Part shown: positions 1-13,582 of the stretch, piece by piece | Layout of the letters: each line of letters opens with the position of its first letter | Position numbering within the stretch: position 1 is the stretch's first letter | NCBI GenBank assembly: GCA_950106755.1 | Contig: OX467082.1 | Span: forward strand, 36,828,001-36,892,000 | Length of the DNA: 64,000 bases | DNA from: Climacium dendroides | Lineage: Eukaryota; Streptophyta; Bryopsida; Hypnales; Climaciaceae | Direction of reading: 5' to 3' | Position numbers and translations under genes: made by a program | Notes under the pieces: generated by a model | Told to the model about the DNA's origin: nothing | The model's database searches: none | What the model saw: only the letters and a program-made list of their open reading frames with translations

Positions 1-916
1 GGCGAGAGTTACGGTCGGGTATGTTCGTATTATTAGTAGGAGGGGTCAAACAATGAACATGGCGTGTGAAAATGGTTTACATTCATTTATCTCCAACTTC
101 ATTTTTTAACCAACAGTGAGGTCAGAAACCTATGAATTATCAATTTTCCATTGCTGAAAAGTTTTTTTGGAAAGGTAGAAGGATGAACAGAAAAAGAAAA
201 CTAGAATTGTATGTTAAACTTCCAGGTAGTGATGTCATGAAGGTAAGAGATGCTCAACGGGATGTGCACTGAATAGTGAATACATACCGGATTTACTTAG
301 GACACCGGATGATGATTCACATTTAGGGCTGAGACTCGACAGAAACCTATGAGGGCTGACATGGAAAATGTAAGAAGGTTAGAAAAGTGACTCTTCAAAT
401 ACTCTCTACAAACAAGAAGTCGACAATTAAATTTGTTTCGGCTCTTTGGAAGCTAAGACTATTTCTTCCAAGTTGGAGCAGTGTCTTCTTTGTATGGTGA
501 AGTTTGATTAAAATATTGAATGTTGAAATTGTGCCTTTGTCCCATTTGTGAGAGGTTGAAGTTAGAAAATTAGTGATCTGAGGGATGTGGAGGGAGGAGG
601 AAAGTGGTACCTCCAGTTAATCAGAGCTGTCTTATTTAGAGGTCATTCAATCTGGTTTGATAATTAGCGATGCATAACATGTGCTCTTGTGTGCAGGATG
701 TTCCGACAGAGAATTTTAGTGCAGAGACATTCACAAGCCAACGGTGTTGCAAAGTTACCAGTTTCTCATTTAATTCTCCCACCAAAAGTTGAAGTCTCCA
801 ACTGATATTCTTAGTACTACAACTGATATTCTTAGTACTGCACAGGTATTTCATTTTTCTGATCCGTCTTTTGATTATCTTGGATGAATTTTTTTAGGGT
901 AACTCCTTGGAATGGG
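1..916. other. Intergenic, no gene recognised
   Basis: No supported gene. A stretch near 696-790 looks weakly exon-like on the plus strand: a TGTGTGCAG acceptor-like site is followed by about 30 open codons. It matches no family I know. A 21-bp unit is tandemly doubled at 800-840. Confidence 0.5.
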
Positions 917-1284
917 TAAGGTAGAAGCACCCATTTCATTTAAGTCCATGTGCTCATTGTAGAGTTCCCAAAAGTACCTTGAAACCGTCCCCATGCTTAA
1001 CTGTGGTTGTGGTTGATGGGTGCTGGTTTTTTTAGATTTTCGTGTCAAAAAAGGCACCTTTACTATACTATACTAGAGTGTTATTTACTAGAGTGTTATT
1101 TAGGTGCTGTAGGGAGCTCTCCTTGAAAATTCACAGAAAATAGATGCCTTATCCAAAAATTCTTTTTTTTTTTGAAAATTCATGATTTTCAATTCCCAAT
1201 ACTGCAAAAATATTTTTTCTAGCAAAGGGTGCCTCCAACTATGCTGAATTCCTTATATTCACAGGAATGGGTGCTTCTACCTTA
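917..1284. mobile_element. MITE, AGGTAG-TIR family, copy 1
   Basis: Terminal inverted repeats begin AGGTAGAAGCACCC next to a TA on the left and end GGGTGCTTCTACCT next to TA on the right, which fits a Tc1/mariner-like TA target duplication. The inner right side, with a run about an AATACTGCAAAAATATT-like motif and then CTATGCTGAATT, is shared with the copy at 40,301-40,692. This makes it a dispersed family rather than a chance palindrome. It has no coding capacity. Superfamily assignment is inferred from the TA flank only. Confidence 0.7.
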
Positions 1285-2469
1285 TTTTAACATTGGTTGC
1301 CCATCCTTGAGGTTCTACCTCAATCTGTGTTGCTGTGAGTACTGTGTCGCCCACTGGTTTTGTTTTGTTTTCAAATGTATACAATACGATGAATGAATTG
1401 TCAATTTAACAACAGAATGTAATTGGACTACAGCTGATGTGGTGAAGTTATCTGGAGTTATTTGGGGTTCTGTGCCTGGAAGAAGAATGGCAAGCAAGTA
1501 AGGATCCTTACCGAAACCAGATATTCGAAAGAAAGGATAGAATTTTCCGTAGAGGCATCGCAAGCCTGCATTTGTAGAAACACTCCCATGTGGCATGTCT
1601 GATTTGGTACTTTGTTACTGCAACTCATACAGGGTACATTCTTTTTTGGAGGTATGCTCTTATTTGGGATGCAATCTGCAAATGCATTCTAGTGGAATTC
1701 ATAGTTTTGCTGAGTCTCACAAATGTTGGGAAGTGAGCAGCTCTCAGGAATCATGTACGGTTGTTTATGAGGATGTGTCATTTCTTGGATCTATTCAAAT
1801 TAAGGTAGTATGCTCTAAAAGCAACCATGTTCTAAATGTGACCCTAATCTAGGAATGGGTGATATGTTGCTTGAAATATCTATGGTCAATGATGAGTTAG
1901 GTAGGTTTAAATGGTTACTTTAAGAGCATACTATCTTAGCATCAATTGAACTTGAATGATGCCTTTTTATATGGTATCTTTTGATTGTTGGTTGATTATT
2001 TGATGGTTTCTTTGAAAATAGTGTCATTGGATCTTTATCTATGCATAATTGATTCAAAAGAATGTCATGTTTAATCCCTAAAACATTGATTGAGGATTGA
2101 CCCCATGTATTGTCCCATCAAAGGGTAAATGTAAAAATTGTCTCCTATTTTGTGTTGCTTAAATTAGGTATTTCTTCATGTTTCTTAGCTAATTTGGGGC
2201 TTTTGATTACAAATATGAATTCAAAACTTGTAAATTTTATCATATGTGGCAAATAAAAAAATTTCAATGTTTTTTGTAGGGATATAATATAGAATGTTTT
2301 TTGTAGGGATAAAATATGGGGCAATGCATGGGCCTTGGTTCTAGAATGTTTAGTCTAGTCTTTTTTAGAATTAACTAGTATGCCCTACTTAAAACAAAAG
2401 TAAAAGTAATTTTTTCTAATTTTTTAGCTATGAAAATTTCAAAATTCAATATCTTTCACATCATATGTT
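1285..2469. other. Intergenic, possible gene fragment, unrecognised
   Basis: 1,310-1,855 has more balanced composition than its surroundings and is open for 85-93 codons on both strands. This may be a decayed gene fragment, but no family is recognised. The rest is AT-rich with nothing identifiable. Confidence 0.3.
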
Positions 2470-2880
2470 TGAATGCCACGAAACCAAGCTAGTGTATCCC
2501 TCCTTGTCAAGGGTTTGAACGCCACGAAACCAAGCTAGTGTATCCTTATCAGAAACCAAGTTAGTGTATCCTTCCTTATCAAGGGCTTTTTGACAATATG
2601 AAGCATGTGATCAGGAGATGCACGGTCTAAGAGGTCTTGGAGATTTCAATGTGACAAACAAAGCGTCTTGGAGGTCTTGGAGATTTCAATGTGATAAACA
2701 AACAAAAGAAATAACCAAATTTAAGGTATAGATGAAACCAAGTTGGTGTATCCCTCCTTGCCAAGGGCTTTTTGACAATACGAAGCACGTGATCGGGAGA
2801 CACATAGTCTTGGAGGTCTTAGAGATCTCAATGGGACAAACAAACAAAACAAGCAACCAAATTTAAAGTATAGATGATTT
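2470..2880. repeat. Imperfect tandem/nested duplications
   Basis: A motif with GAAACCAAG(C/T)TAGTGTATCC occurs at about 2,480, 2,525, 2,552 and 2,735. Blocks containing CAAGGGCTTTTTGACAATA and GGTCTTGGAGATTTCAATG are repeated at a spacing of about 180-190 bp. Copies differ by substitutions and small indels, so the array is old. Confidence 0.7.
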
Positions 2881-3420
2881 GAGAAAAATCATCATAAAGT
2901 ATTTTTTGGAAGTATATTTTGGAATTGATGAACAAATAAAAGATCTAGACTTTAAGTTTTAGATTCCATCTAAATTGTCAACTTCACCAATGTTATCACT
3001 AATATTTTTCAATATTTTTTTTTAAAATTTTGAAAGGGAGATTTCAAAATTCCTTTGAAGTTCAATTATAAGCAAAATATTGTCATTTTTTGAGTGCAAT
3101 TTGTTAGAACAGATTTAAAATTAGGTTTTCTTGATATGGTGATTTAAAAAAAATTGTTCTTTAAATCTATGACCTCATTTTTACAAATCCAGTTTTGATA
3201 AAGTCAATGCAACTTTGGCTCAGTCAACCATTTGACACACTTCCACATTTGTAATCTTAAAAAATATGTATTATAGTAACACCAAATCCAACCATGATAT
3301 AAGACAAGAATTTGATAATATATTTTACAAATTAGGATGACTTTTATCCAAGCAATAATAGGAAAGGAATTTGCAATCTCTTCATTGTCTAGAATTTAGA
3401 TGTTAGAGCACTTTAGAATT

Positions 3421-3605
3421 GAATCTATTTTAATTTCAAGAATTTTGATCCTTCACTAAATCTATTTTAATTTGAAGAATTTTGATCCTTCACTGAATCT
3501 ATTTTAATTTCAAGAATTTTGATCCTTCACTAAATCTATTTCAATTTCAAGAATTTTGATCCTTTACTGAATCTATTTCAATTCCAAGAAGTTTGATCCT
3601 TTAGT
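3421..3605. repeat. Tandem array, 5 x 37 bp
   Basis: Five head-to-tail copies of a 37-bp AT-rich unit; each contains AAGAATTTTGATCCTT or a close variant. Divergence rises towards the right end. Confidence 0.9.
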
Positions 3606-3953
3606 AAATTATTCAAGGAAAGGTGTGGCAACTAGTTTTCAAATGTCAAGACACTTAACCTTGAAAAGTCACCAAAATGCTCCAATTGTTGCACCAATAG
3701 GTGCATTGAAGTACTTTGGATCCTCTGCTTTTGTTGTCCTAAGGTTAAGGTGAAAATACCTAAAATTGTCCATGTATCTTTTGGTACATTTATTGAAAGC
3801 TCTTTAGTTTAATTATTTGATATTGGGTTGTAATGAGGGGATATTTTGGGTCATACTTGGGGGACAATAGGAACATGCTACAATGATTATTGAATACCTT
3901 TGTTGATAATTTAAGATCATATTAGGGACAAGTAGGTAGTTCCTACTATGTCA

Positions 3954-4596
3954 TTAACCCCTAAATGCCTGAGACGCCAAAATTTGGTGATTGCAAAACT
4001 TTGAAGCTAAATAAAACCTAACCAAATTTCTATTTTTAATAGTTTATATTTTTGGAAAGTTCTTCTTGAAGTCTAATTTTAGCATCAAAAATCCGATCTT
4101 GAAAATAAATGATAATGATTTTTCTATTCATAATTTTGTGCAAGGGTACCCATTGCAATCTTGACTTCCTGTAGTTGAGAGCTCTTGGAAATGAGCCTCA
4201 AATACACTAGATCTTGGAGAAAAAATCACATTCAAAAGTCATTTAAAAAGATTATAGAGTAGATTTTAAGAAGCCATAAATTGATTGGGGTTATACATGT
4301 TAGGTCCTTTAACCTTGTATTTTTTGGTCATCAACTTTTTAGATTTGAAATGCAAAAAGAGAGTTGAAAAATTTTCATAGTTTTAACATCTTCATGGTCA
4401 AACATTATAATCTTTCACTCTATAAGTGATATTGTTTTTTTTTTTTTTTCCTATGAGATCTCTAACATGTGTAGTTTGAATTTGTACGGCTACAAATCCA
4501 AAAAGATTGACGCAACTTATCAAAATGTTGACATTTTGTTCAATGTAGAGAAAATTCCAAGAAGCTCAAATTAGGCCTTGGGCATTTAGGGGTTAA
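3954..4596. mobile_element. TTAA-flanked MITE (piggyBac-like ends), copy a
   Basis: The left end reads TTAACCCCTAAATGCC and the right end GGCATTTAGGGGTTAA, an exact 16-bp inverted pair whose outermost four bases, TTAA, would be the target duplication. At 643 bp it is the longest of the seven TTAA-type elements in the window. It has no ORF of note. Confidence 0.65.
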
Positions 4597-7449
4597 GGTA
4601 ACTAAACCAATGTAGACTATGAATGCAACCTATTTTCAATTAGTTGACAATAGATTGTAATTAATTTTGGTATGGTTTGAGGGCTCCAACAAGCCAGCCT
4701 TTTTAGGTTTTTTACAAGTAATGAGTGGCCTTGAACAAGGTCAATAGTAGGCAAGTCTAAGGTGTTTTTCAATGGTCTACATATTTTCCACTTTGAAAAA
4801 TTATAGAGTTCATAGTGGTGGTCCTTTCTATTTTTATTTTTATTTTTTTAAATTAATGATTTCCATTTGCTAAGAAGAGAGAAAAATTTCTCCAATTTAA
4901 GGTAGCTTGTAACTATGTTGAATTCTTTATTTTAATGGTTTTAGGCAATAAAATACAATCATTATGTGTTGAATGTCCATGGCATTATGTTCCAACGTCT
5001 AATGTGCATGTTTTTCTATGGCAATATTTGACATATCTTAATCGAAGATTAGTTTGGCAAATTTGTGCCAAAATTTTATTTCCATTTTAGAATTGAAGGT
5101 TGATTACACATTAAATTGATCTCAAGATGACATGTGGCACTTTCTGACAAAATCACTTGATTAATGTTGAATTTGATTCTCACATGGGATTCTAAATATG
5201 AGCACCCATTTTCAACTTTGTTTTTAACCCTAAAAAACCTTCATTCAATGAATGCAAAAAGTATATGTAGTCAATTGGGAAACATGATAGTGTTTTCACT
5301 ATTCATAACAAATTATCCATTAGATCTTGTAAAGCTCAAATAAATTGCTATTTTCAACTTTAGAAGAGTTGAAATATTTAGTGGATGTTAAGATCATAAC
5401 GCTTGACCAAGCCAATGATAAGTTGATTTTCACATGGAGCTCTAACTATCCTTGATTGAGTGTTCTATGCAACAATCATGTACTTCAAAAATTCAAGAAA
5501 AGTTTGGCCTACATAGATGAAAGGCTATTGCATGTGTTCAACATTTTAGAAGAAGAATTGAGTATTAGTTCTCAAAATTTGACCTTGTGTTTCCAAACTC
5601 TTCTACGAGAGTGAGAAAATGACCAAGCAATCAAAATCATTGTGAAAATTTACCCCTATGCAGGCCAATATATAAGTAGATCCTAAACATTGTCTTGGAC
5701 TCTCTTGTATCCTTTGACCACAAAGAGACATAACATTCTTAACCTTATTTTTCCTAGCCCCTTTTGCTCTAAAGATGGATTCTTTTTATATTCCTGCTTG
5801 GGCACATGGTTGCAATGAAATTCATTGTTATTGTAGGAACGTTACGAATACACAAACAATTTTTCTCTGTCCACATATGTAGTTCTTCCCTTGAAATTTT
5901 TTACTTTCAACAACATCAAATGATTTGGGCAATACAAAATCTTGACAAATTTTCATATTTTCATTTTTCATAAATTCATCAAGGCTTTGGTAACTTCTTT
6001 GATGTCACCAATCAAATCACAACTTATCTACTTCAATGCTTCAATAAATTGGATGAATGAAATAGTGTCAACCTCTATCTATACTAGTCATTCTATTTTG
6101 TACATTGTCTACTTTTTGGACGTCAATATAGACACCTCAAAATTAATAGACACCTCAAATATGAGCATAAATGGTGATGCTTTACAATAGGGTAGAGGGC
6201 TTGGTGATTCTTTCTATGGGAAAAGCCATTGAACAAGTGTGATTGTAAGAATCGAACATTTTGTATACTCACTTTATTCTATAATTTAATGTGTTCTATT
6301 AAATCCTTTGTAGTGGCAAAGATGTTGAAATTATGTAGTGGCAAGAAAATTTCAACACTTTTAAGAAAATTTCAAACACCATTTGTACTACATTTTAAAT
6401 AACAAAGTTTAATAAATGTACTACACTTTTGTTTAGATGGACTATTTAACTACTTCTAGACTTTCAATAGTCGAGAATTAAAGAGGTGGTAAAATTCCAT
6501 GATGTTTTCCTATGTATTTTGATAACTCCCCATGTATTATTGTTTCAAAGGCATCAAATTTGGCACCTATAAGTATGGCGGGGAGTGCTTCATGTGCTTG
6601 GAAATGCAAGAAATCATTTTGTTATTGTTCCATAGGGGATTATACAAGGGTAACTTAATATCGGGAGACCTCTAGATTGTATTTCAAAGATTTTTGCATC
6701 CAATTCATAGCACAATTGATGGACAAGGAGCTAAATTTGACCTTTGCGCTGTAGTGCGAGAATCATACCTACATTCATCCAAAACAATAGGATTCACATA
6801 TAGACACAATGTAGGCAAATGTTAAAAAGCTATTGTATACCAAGAATTCATTGGCAGCACAACAAAGTAAAATCAAAAGTGATAAACATGAGTTCAAGAA
6901 TGAGCATTCACTCTTGGGAATAAGGACCCAAAAAAGGTTAGATTGAACCGTGGAATCTCCGGCTAATAGTCCACTTCTTGCCAATCGACTATTAGTAGAG
7001 TAAATGCTTCAAAGTGCATTTTAAAAGTCAAATTTCTTAAAGTTCATTTGAAGAACAATAAGGTTTCTGGTTGCCCCCTTTATAATAGTAAAGATGTAGA
7101 TCTAGGAGACCACAATTCCATCATTGACTAACTACGAGAGAAAACAAATGCATATACACACTAATCTTAGTGTACGTATAATCTATATATTGTATTTTTT
7201 ATTTGATACAAACATGAACCACTTCCATTTCAACAAGTGAGAGAAAACACAGCCCACACTTCAGGTATGAGGTCATTGCCCTTGTGTGGCACGCATAGAA
7301 TAAACAACAAAAACATATTCATGTATTCATTAAGATTTCTTGAGCTATTTTAAGTCAAAAACAACAACTCTTAGACTACTGTTGTAAAATAATCATAATC
7401 AAACAAGGCAGTGTATCTTGGAAACCTAACTTTTGATTGTGCTTAGTAG
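4597..7449. other. AT-rich intergenic DNA
   Basis: No gene recognised. ORFs here are short, AT-driven and lack family motifs. A TTAACCCTAAAAAAC stretch at about 5,225 resembles one end of the TTAA elements, but no partner end is visible. Confidence 0.5.
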
Positions 7450-8110
7450 AGGGAGAATGTATCAAGGGGTCCCATGACAACCTGCACAATTAATCAATTT
7501 TCATCTCTTTCTAATTTACATAATGTAGTGGTTCCTTCAACTCAAACAAGACACGCTTCCAGTAATCCACATAAGGCCCGACTGTAGTCACAAATCCCTT
7601 GCACTTTGACATGCCGTTTTGTTAGTATTGAATGCACTTTTCCACTCCTATCATAAAACCCTTGTTCATTTGAGCTTTCCGGGCCATTTCCCTAGCCTTC
7701 TCTTGATTCCCCGTTGGTTTGGGAACTTTGTTGCCCTACATGGGCTTGAATTCTTATATCTCATGACTAGAATCCCATCACTGTCCATGTAGAACTTGAA
7801 AAGATGCAACTCTCCAAACCAATTAATCTAGTAGATTCACTACTTTCGTAATCCTTGATGAATGACTTAAAGTCCCCTACCTCTTGTATGAACTCCACAT
7901 GAATGATAGTTCTTAGGATTGCTTGAAGGCTTTCATGAGGTCAACAATAACAAAAATGATTTTGCTCTTCAAGGCCTTTGAGAGGTGACTAAAATAGGCA
8001 TCAATATCCTTGTGAGTATGCTCGACTAGCATAAAATCGACTTGAATTTCCTTGAAGACAACATGGATTCATTAGCCACTTATTGCAAGTGTATCTAAAA
8101 TAAAAGACAA
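7450..8110 (-). pseudogene. Decayed element ORF, DUF7869-like C-terminal region
   Basis: Read on the minus strand with several stops and frameshifts, 8,075-7,980 gives a block with VEHTHKDIDAYFSHLS. This resembles the GHTHxDID-x-FS-LS signature of plant DUF7869-type proteins, which are usually tied to mobile elements. Further downstream (about 7,815-7,760) comes LFKFYMDSDGILVMRYK, like the FKFYxDxxGxPVMQYK segment those proteins carry near their C terminus, in the expected order. The rest of the gene is not recognisable. Stops within and between the blocks show it is dead. Family naming is from memory of the motif and is moderately secure. Confidence 0.5.
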
Positions 8111-8234
8111 GCTCTTTATACAAGTGGGATGGTAGAAGGTAAAACAACCCATGTGGGATATGTAAACTAGGATTATTAGGAACTCAACCGCTCATACCTA
8201 GTTAAGTCAAAAGCAGGAATTGTGTTCAATGTAG

Positions 8235-8562
8235 CACTTTGGACCTCATTTTGGCATAATAGAAAAACTTTAAGAAAAATATTAACTAATTAAATTTGGG
8301 AAATCAAGTTAGATTTCATCTCTAAAAATCCGTTTGAGATTTAAAGCTTTCAATCAAAAGTTATGGACAAAATTCAAAGAAGGGTTGGAAGGGACATTTT
8401 TTTTGACATTTCAAACATCATTTCTAAATTTTATCTATAAATTTTTTCCGGAGGATAAAAATCACAAATGGATTCTTGGAGATGAAATTTAGCTTGATTC
8501 AACAAATTTTTAAGTTCAATTTTAAAAAACAAACTATTCTACTATCCAAATAAGGTCTGAAG
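8235..8562. mobile_element. Foldback element, copy 1
   Basis: Imperfect inverted repeat. The left arm (GACCTCATTTTGG, then a segment with AGATTTCATCTC and ATCCGTTTGAGATTT) pairs with the right arm (GGAGATGAAATTTAGCTTGA to CCAAATAAGGTC). The centre contains TCAATCAAAAGTTATGG. A homologous element lies at 61,867-62,180. No coding capacity. Confidence 0.65.
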
Positions 8563-11115
8563 TTCTACATTGAATACAATTCCTCCATTTTCACAATGAG
8601 TGGTCAAGCTCTCATCTTTGAATTGTCTTATATCCTTTGAAGATTCATGATGGACAATGGATTTCATTGTAAAAATGACCTCTCAACCATCCAATTTTAC
8701 TAACTATCAATAAAGTAGTTTTATTGTTTCACCATCAAAAAATTTCTTGATAGTAGATGGTCAAATGATAGTTGATATTAGATTCAATGAATTGTTATTG
8801 TTTCCCTTGGATTTCAGCAAACTATCTTTACATTTATTTGTAGATCTCGTTGTAGATCTCGTTGTTTGGTCCTAGAATTAGCAAAAGAATAGGCACTTTT
8901 TGTATGTCATTTAAGCCAAACTTGCTATTCAACTATGATATTTGTTCAAGATGTTTATAGATAGGCTAACCTTGAAAGTAAAGTCAATCTTGTACGACAG
9001 ATGCAATCAGGTAACGACTTCAAGAATTGATTTGTCATATTTGATCATGTAAAGTGAGTAAAGAGGGTGAAATCATGGACAAACTATTGTTTGTCACATC
9101 TATGACTCTACTTATTGCAAAATTATGACCATTGCTGTCTATGATATGTAGATTGAGGGCATTGATAGCTAGTTCATTTTTAGCATTGTTTGATCAAGAT
9201 CATGTTAGAAAATAGGAGGGGGGGATCCAACCTTCAAGGGATTCATGTGCAATATTGCTCAAGCCAACTTTAATGCAATTCACGTTAGGTATGGGTCAAG
9301 AGATCCATCTATTCCAATGGTAGATTATAAAAAGACATACTTGTTCCATTAGGCAACAAACATGTACAAACATACAAAGAAGTTAATTGCTAAGGAATTT
9401 TAGAACCAGTATATTTGACTATATAGGTAATACAAAGATGCAACATTAATGTCTAAAGCACACAAGATTTATTTAGAAATCAAAGCTTGGTGGTACTCTT
9501 TTGGAGCTACATCAAAATTGACAATTTGTGAGTTAGAGGATTGAATTGCATTTTGGCTCTTTTGATACTATCAATGGGGTGGACTCAAATAAATAGTATT
9601 ACCTTTAACCTTACTTCTTTATGTAGATTTTACTCTAGCTAAACTCTAAATTGCAAACCATTTAAATAATGACTTTATTCATCATCCTTGTAGAAACAAA
9701 CAATAGAAGAACAAACAAACATTCCAATATGCAACCTAGAAGAAACAATGCTCAAAAAATGAATGTAAGCTTTGGGGAAACATAGGTCTAATTTGTTTGT
9801 TGTCACTTGTGATGACCAACTGTAGGGCTTACCCTTATAGAGGTCCTTTTGAGAAAGGCCTCTCTAAAAAAGATTTGAAATTGAAGAAAATTATGGCATT
9901 TAGAGATGGAAAAAAATTGTGGACGCATTCAATGAGATGCCTTGAGTGGAAGACATGTGTATTCAAATTTTGCAGTTGGAGGGGGAAAACTTACTTGGGT
10001 CTAGCAAAAGGAATGTGGATCTTTTGATCAATTCTGAAGCTGGTTTTCATCACCCCAACAATGTTAATTTCCCTCATCATTTGGTTCAAACTAGATGAGC
10101 TATTGCTAGAATGCAACTCAAGATTGCAATTGAGGAGTTTAGTACAATCATAAGTCAAAGAAACAGCGTCACATGTACCATTTAAAAGTACACACAAGCC
10201 AAATGCAAGCTATTAAGTGTTAGGCATGGGAAACCCACTATTGTCTCTATTTAAAAAGGGTAGAATTGTGAATATAAAAGCACAATAATTCAAGCAAAGG
10301 ATTTTTGATTTTGTGGAGACCAAATTGCACTATGCTTCATGGAACCTAAGCATTTGCATATTCTTATCCTCTTTAAGATCCTCAAGGTCTAACATGTTCT
10401 TATTGATATCATTCTTACATATACCGAAACCATTAAGCTTGAAGAAGTTGGATTCCACCTACTATCCATTAAGTTGATGTTACTTTGATATCTATTTACC
10501 TTGTTTAGGATATTTGAGCTTGTGTTGTGGACCCATCCTTGACTACCACATGCTAAAAGAATCCCTTTTATTTTGAATGGTAACCAAGTTTGTGAGAGTA
10601 GTAAAGCACCCACAAAAAATCACTGCAATTAATGGGAAAATACAAGGAATGTTATTGCAAGTATTATTGGGGTGAACTTCCTTGCCTTGAACTCGGTGTT
10701 ATTATTATGCTATTGTCCCAGATTGACCCTAACCGATAACATCACACCTTGTAATTTTCTATCTTATATTTGTCATTATTATAGAAGCATGAATGGAACT
10801 TCCATTAGAAAACATGTCATGTACATAAATTGCAAACACCTTTATTATATCTTTTGTTACTTTTGCAAATTGGATTATGAGGTAGACATGTTTATCTATG
10901 TTGCTATCCTCAATTTGGAAGAAGTGAAGCAAGTGCTTAGTACTAGCTACTGCTAGGATCATGAAGATGTGTGAATGAACAAGTTAAGTGATAGATATTA
11001 GCATAATAGGAAGTAGATATATAGTATCAATATATTATCTACAAAATTATAAAAATTCAAGTTGTAAAATATTGTATTCATATTTTAATATGTATTCCTT
11101 GCTATAATAAAAAAA
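8563..11115. other. AT-rich intergenic DNA
   Basis: No gene recognised. Short ORFs near 9,800-10,200 and 10,390-10,960 lack recognisable motifs and overlap one another on opposite strands, so I treat them as chance. Confidence 0.5.
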
Positions 11116-11249
11116 ACTTTTTATTATATACATAATGTTCCACATCCTATCATATTTTCATTGCAATTGTCTTCTTTTCATCACTTTTTATTATATACAT
11201 AATGTTCCACATCCTATCATATTTTCATTGCAATTGTCTTCTTTTCATC
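11116..11249. repeat. Tandem duplication, 2 x 67 bp
   Basis: Two adjacent, almost identical 67-bp copies starting ACTTTTTATTATATACATAA. The near-identity points to a recent duplication. Confidence 0.9.
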
Positions 11250-13582
11250 TTTAGAATTGCCTTTAAATTATTTATACTCTCACTTGATTAGTCCACTATG
11301 AAATGACTTTTAAGCCTTTAGAACATGATATACATTTCAAAACATGCAATAATGTCAACTTGTCTGACTTTTAAATTCAAAATACATGGTCATGGGTCCC
11401 ATATATGAATAAAGGTTGTAAGTTTTGATTTAATCCCTACATGTAATGGGGAGTTAAGAAGTATTAATATTCATTATTAGATTTTGCTTACAAGAATAAT
11501 TTAGTATTGACATACAAATAAATATTGTAGAATGTGACCTATAGTAGAATGTGACTAAATCAATACCATGATTTCATCCAGTTATTTATCCATAAGTTTT
11601 AAAACCAAAAATTAAAATTAAATTTGATTATGTCTTGAATATTGTTAATTTTTATACATAAATTGTTGTAGTGAAATAAGTAGTGAATTTAAAATTTAGA
11701 AAGTTCTTGCCTATTGTTATTTGAAAAATTGAGAAAGACCAATTATCAAAGGGAAGGAGATTCCCTCTATTTCGAATTTCGAATTATTATTGATGAACAT
11801 AGTAAATTAGATTGTAAGAAAATTTAAGCTAATGAAAAAAATGATGTATTTGGCATGAATGATTGAAGATTTGAAGCTATGCAATAGGTAATTTGATATC
11901 ATTTGATTGCTCATTAGTGAAATTATATTTTAAATTCATAGCAAAATCTACCATATATCTTTAATATTGTTTCCAATATTTTACTCTATAATTTTAAATT
12001 TAGAACCAAACATTTTTTTTAAAATTTTATAAAGGGTTGTCAATCATTTAAGTGAAATTGATGGAATAGATCACTTAATAGTGATACATTCAATAGTAAT
12101 GGAAAAATCATGGTGTATTTTGGTTTGAAAGTTTGTTTTGCCATGCATTGAACACATGCCATATTTTTTCCTAGATTGTATTTAAATTCCAATTCAATTT
12201 TGTAAACTTCTTTGGAATGACAATAATTCATAGTTATATATACATTCCATTTATTGTAATCCCAAATTTAAGTATTGGTCCCTAACATGCTGTAGTGCAT
12301 CAATTTTTAAAACAAACTCTTTATTTACTATGTGCATTGATAGAAATTTCAATTTTCAAACTATCCTAAAAAATGTTTATAATGTATATTACAAAATTTG
12401 AAGGACTAGTATTTAAATTTATTTATATATAAATTAAAGATAGAAATTTTTGTTTGCTAAATTGATTTTTCTTGAAACCCAAGAATTTTGAATCCTTTCA
12501 TTTAATAATGACAATATTTATAGTAAAATAGGTACATTCTTAATTTTATACTTGGATTTTCATTATCAACTCTAGGTGAGGATTCTCATACACAATTGCA
12601 TTTAATAATTGAAATCATTAAAATAACACATTAATAGAAATAGAATTAATCAAAATAAAAATATTAAAATATATTTTTTAGTTTTTGAAAAGTAAAAGCT
12701 GAAATATGTGGTGACTTCATATCACAAATATTCATCAATAGGAAAATAATTTTAAGCTCAAAATTAAAAGCACAAACTATTTTACTTAAAAAAATTCTTA
12801 AAAATTTGAGATGCACTAGTACCAAGGGGACAATGTATAGTTTTCACATTTTAAACTCCAAAAAACCATACAAAATAAACCCTAAAATCTTAATTTAGTA
12901 TTCATTAGAGTAGCATAATACATATAGCATGTACAAAAGATATCCATACTTCAAAATGAGATAATACTTCAAAATGAAATTTTAAAACATCAATGAGATA
13001 ATAGAGTTAATCATAAAGTGTGCAATGAGGGACCAAGAGCGATAGATTGAAGAAAACATAGGACAAAACTCCTTGAAACATCAAAACTGGGAACTAATGG
13101 AGTTTGGTGTTGTGTTTCTGTTGTACTATTCTTAGTTAAGCTTTCCTTCGACACCCCTGCTATAAACTGGGGTTCACTTTACGATTATGAATTTCAAAAT
13201 CAAAATACTAATTGAAAGCAGTGCAACAAGACAACATCTTGAGTGCTCTATACAGAACCATGGCTCTACCACCCTCCCAACTCCGAGCCCAGAAAACGGA
13301 GTACATGGCTTTTTGCACCGCAAACACTTGATCTTCATTGACAGACTGCTTTTATCGTCTCAAGATCATTGTGCAGAAAGCAAAGACCCAGACTCCTGCT
13401 CTTAATTTGTAAATCTGTGATCTAGACCAACCTGATTTCTTCTTTAAACTATTACCTTAACGCTCACAATATACAATTGCTCTAGACGTAAATATACAAC
13501 ATGTTTATGCTCTGGATAACATCCAACTGGACAATGAAAAATAGCACTCAGCGACGTACAACATTATTTCAGAAATGGTGAC
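11250..13582. other. AT-rich intergenic DNA and likely 3' UTR of the SGR6 gene
   Basis: 11,250 to about 13,050 is very AT-rich with nothing identifiable. Composition rises towards gene-like values from about 13,100, so the last few hundred bases probably hold the 3' UTR of the minus-strand SGR6 gene that stops at 13,583. No poly(A) site was pinned down. Confidence 0.5.

Noticed and set aside
2470..3605. CRISPR-like array
   Set aside because: The repeats abut each other without unique spacers, and the genome is eukaryotic.
3742..3775. Fifth AGGTAG-type MITE (left end TTAAGGTGAAAATACCTAA)
   Set aside because: Resembles the left end of the 40.3-kb copy, but no matching right end could be found downstream.
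10672..10962. Overlapping open frames of 94 and 67 codons on opposite strands
   Set aside because: AT-rich, no motif, no splice or composition signal; chance.
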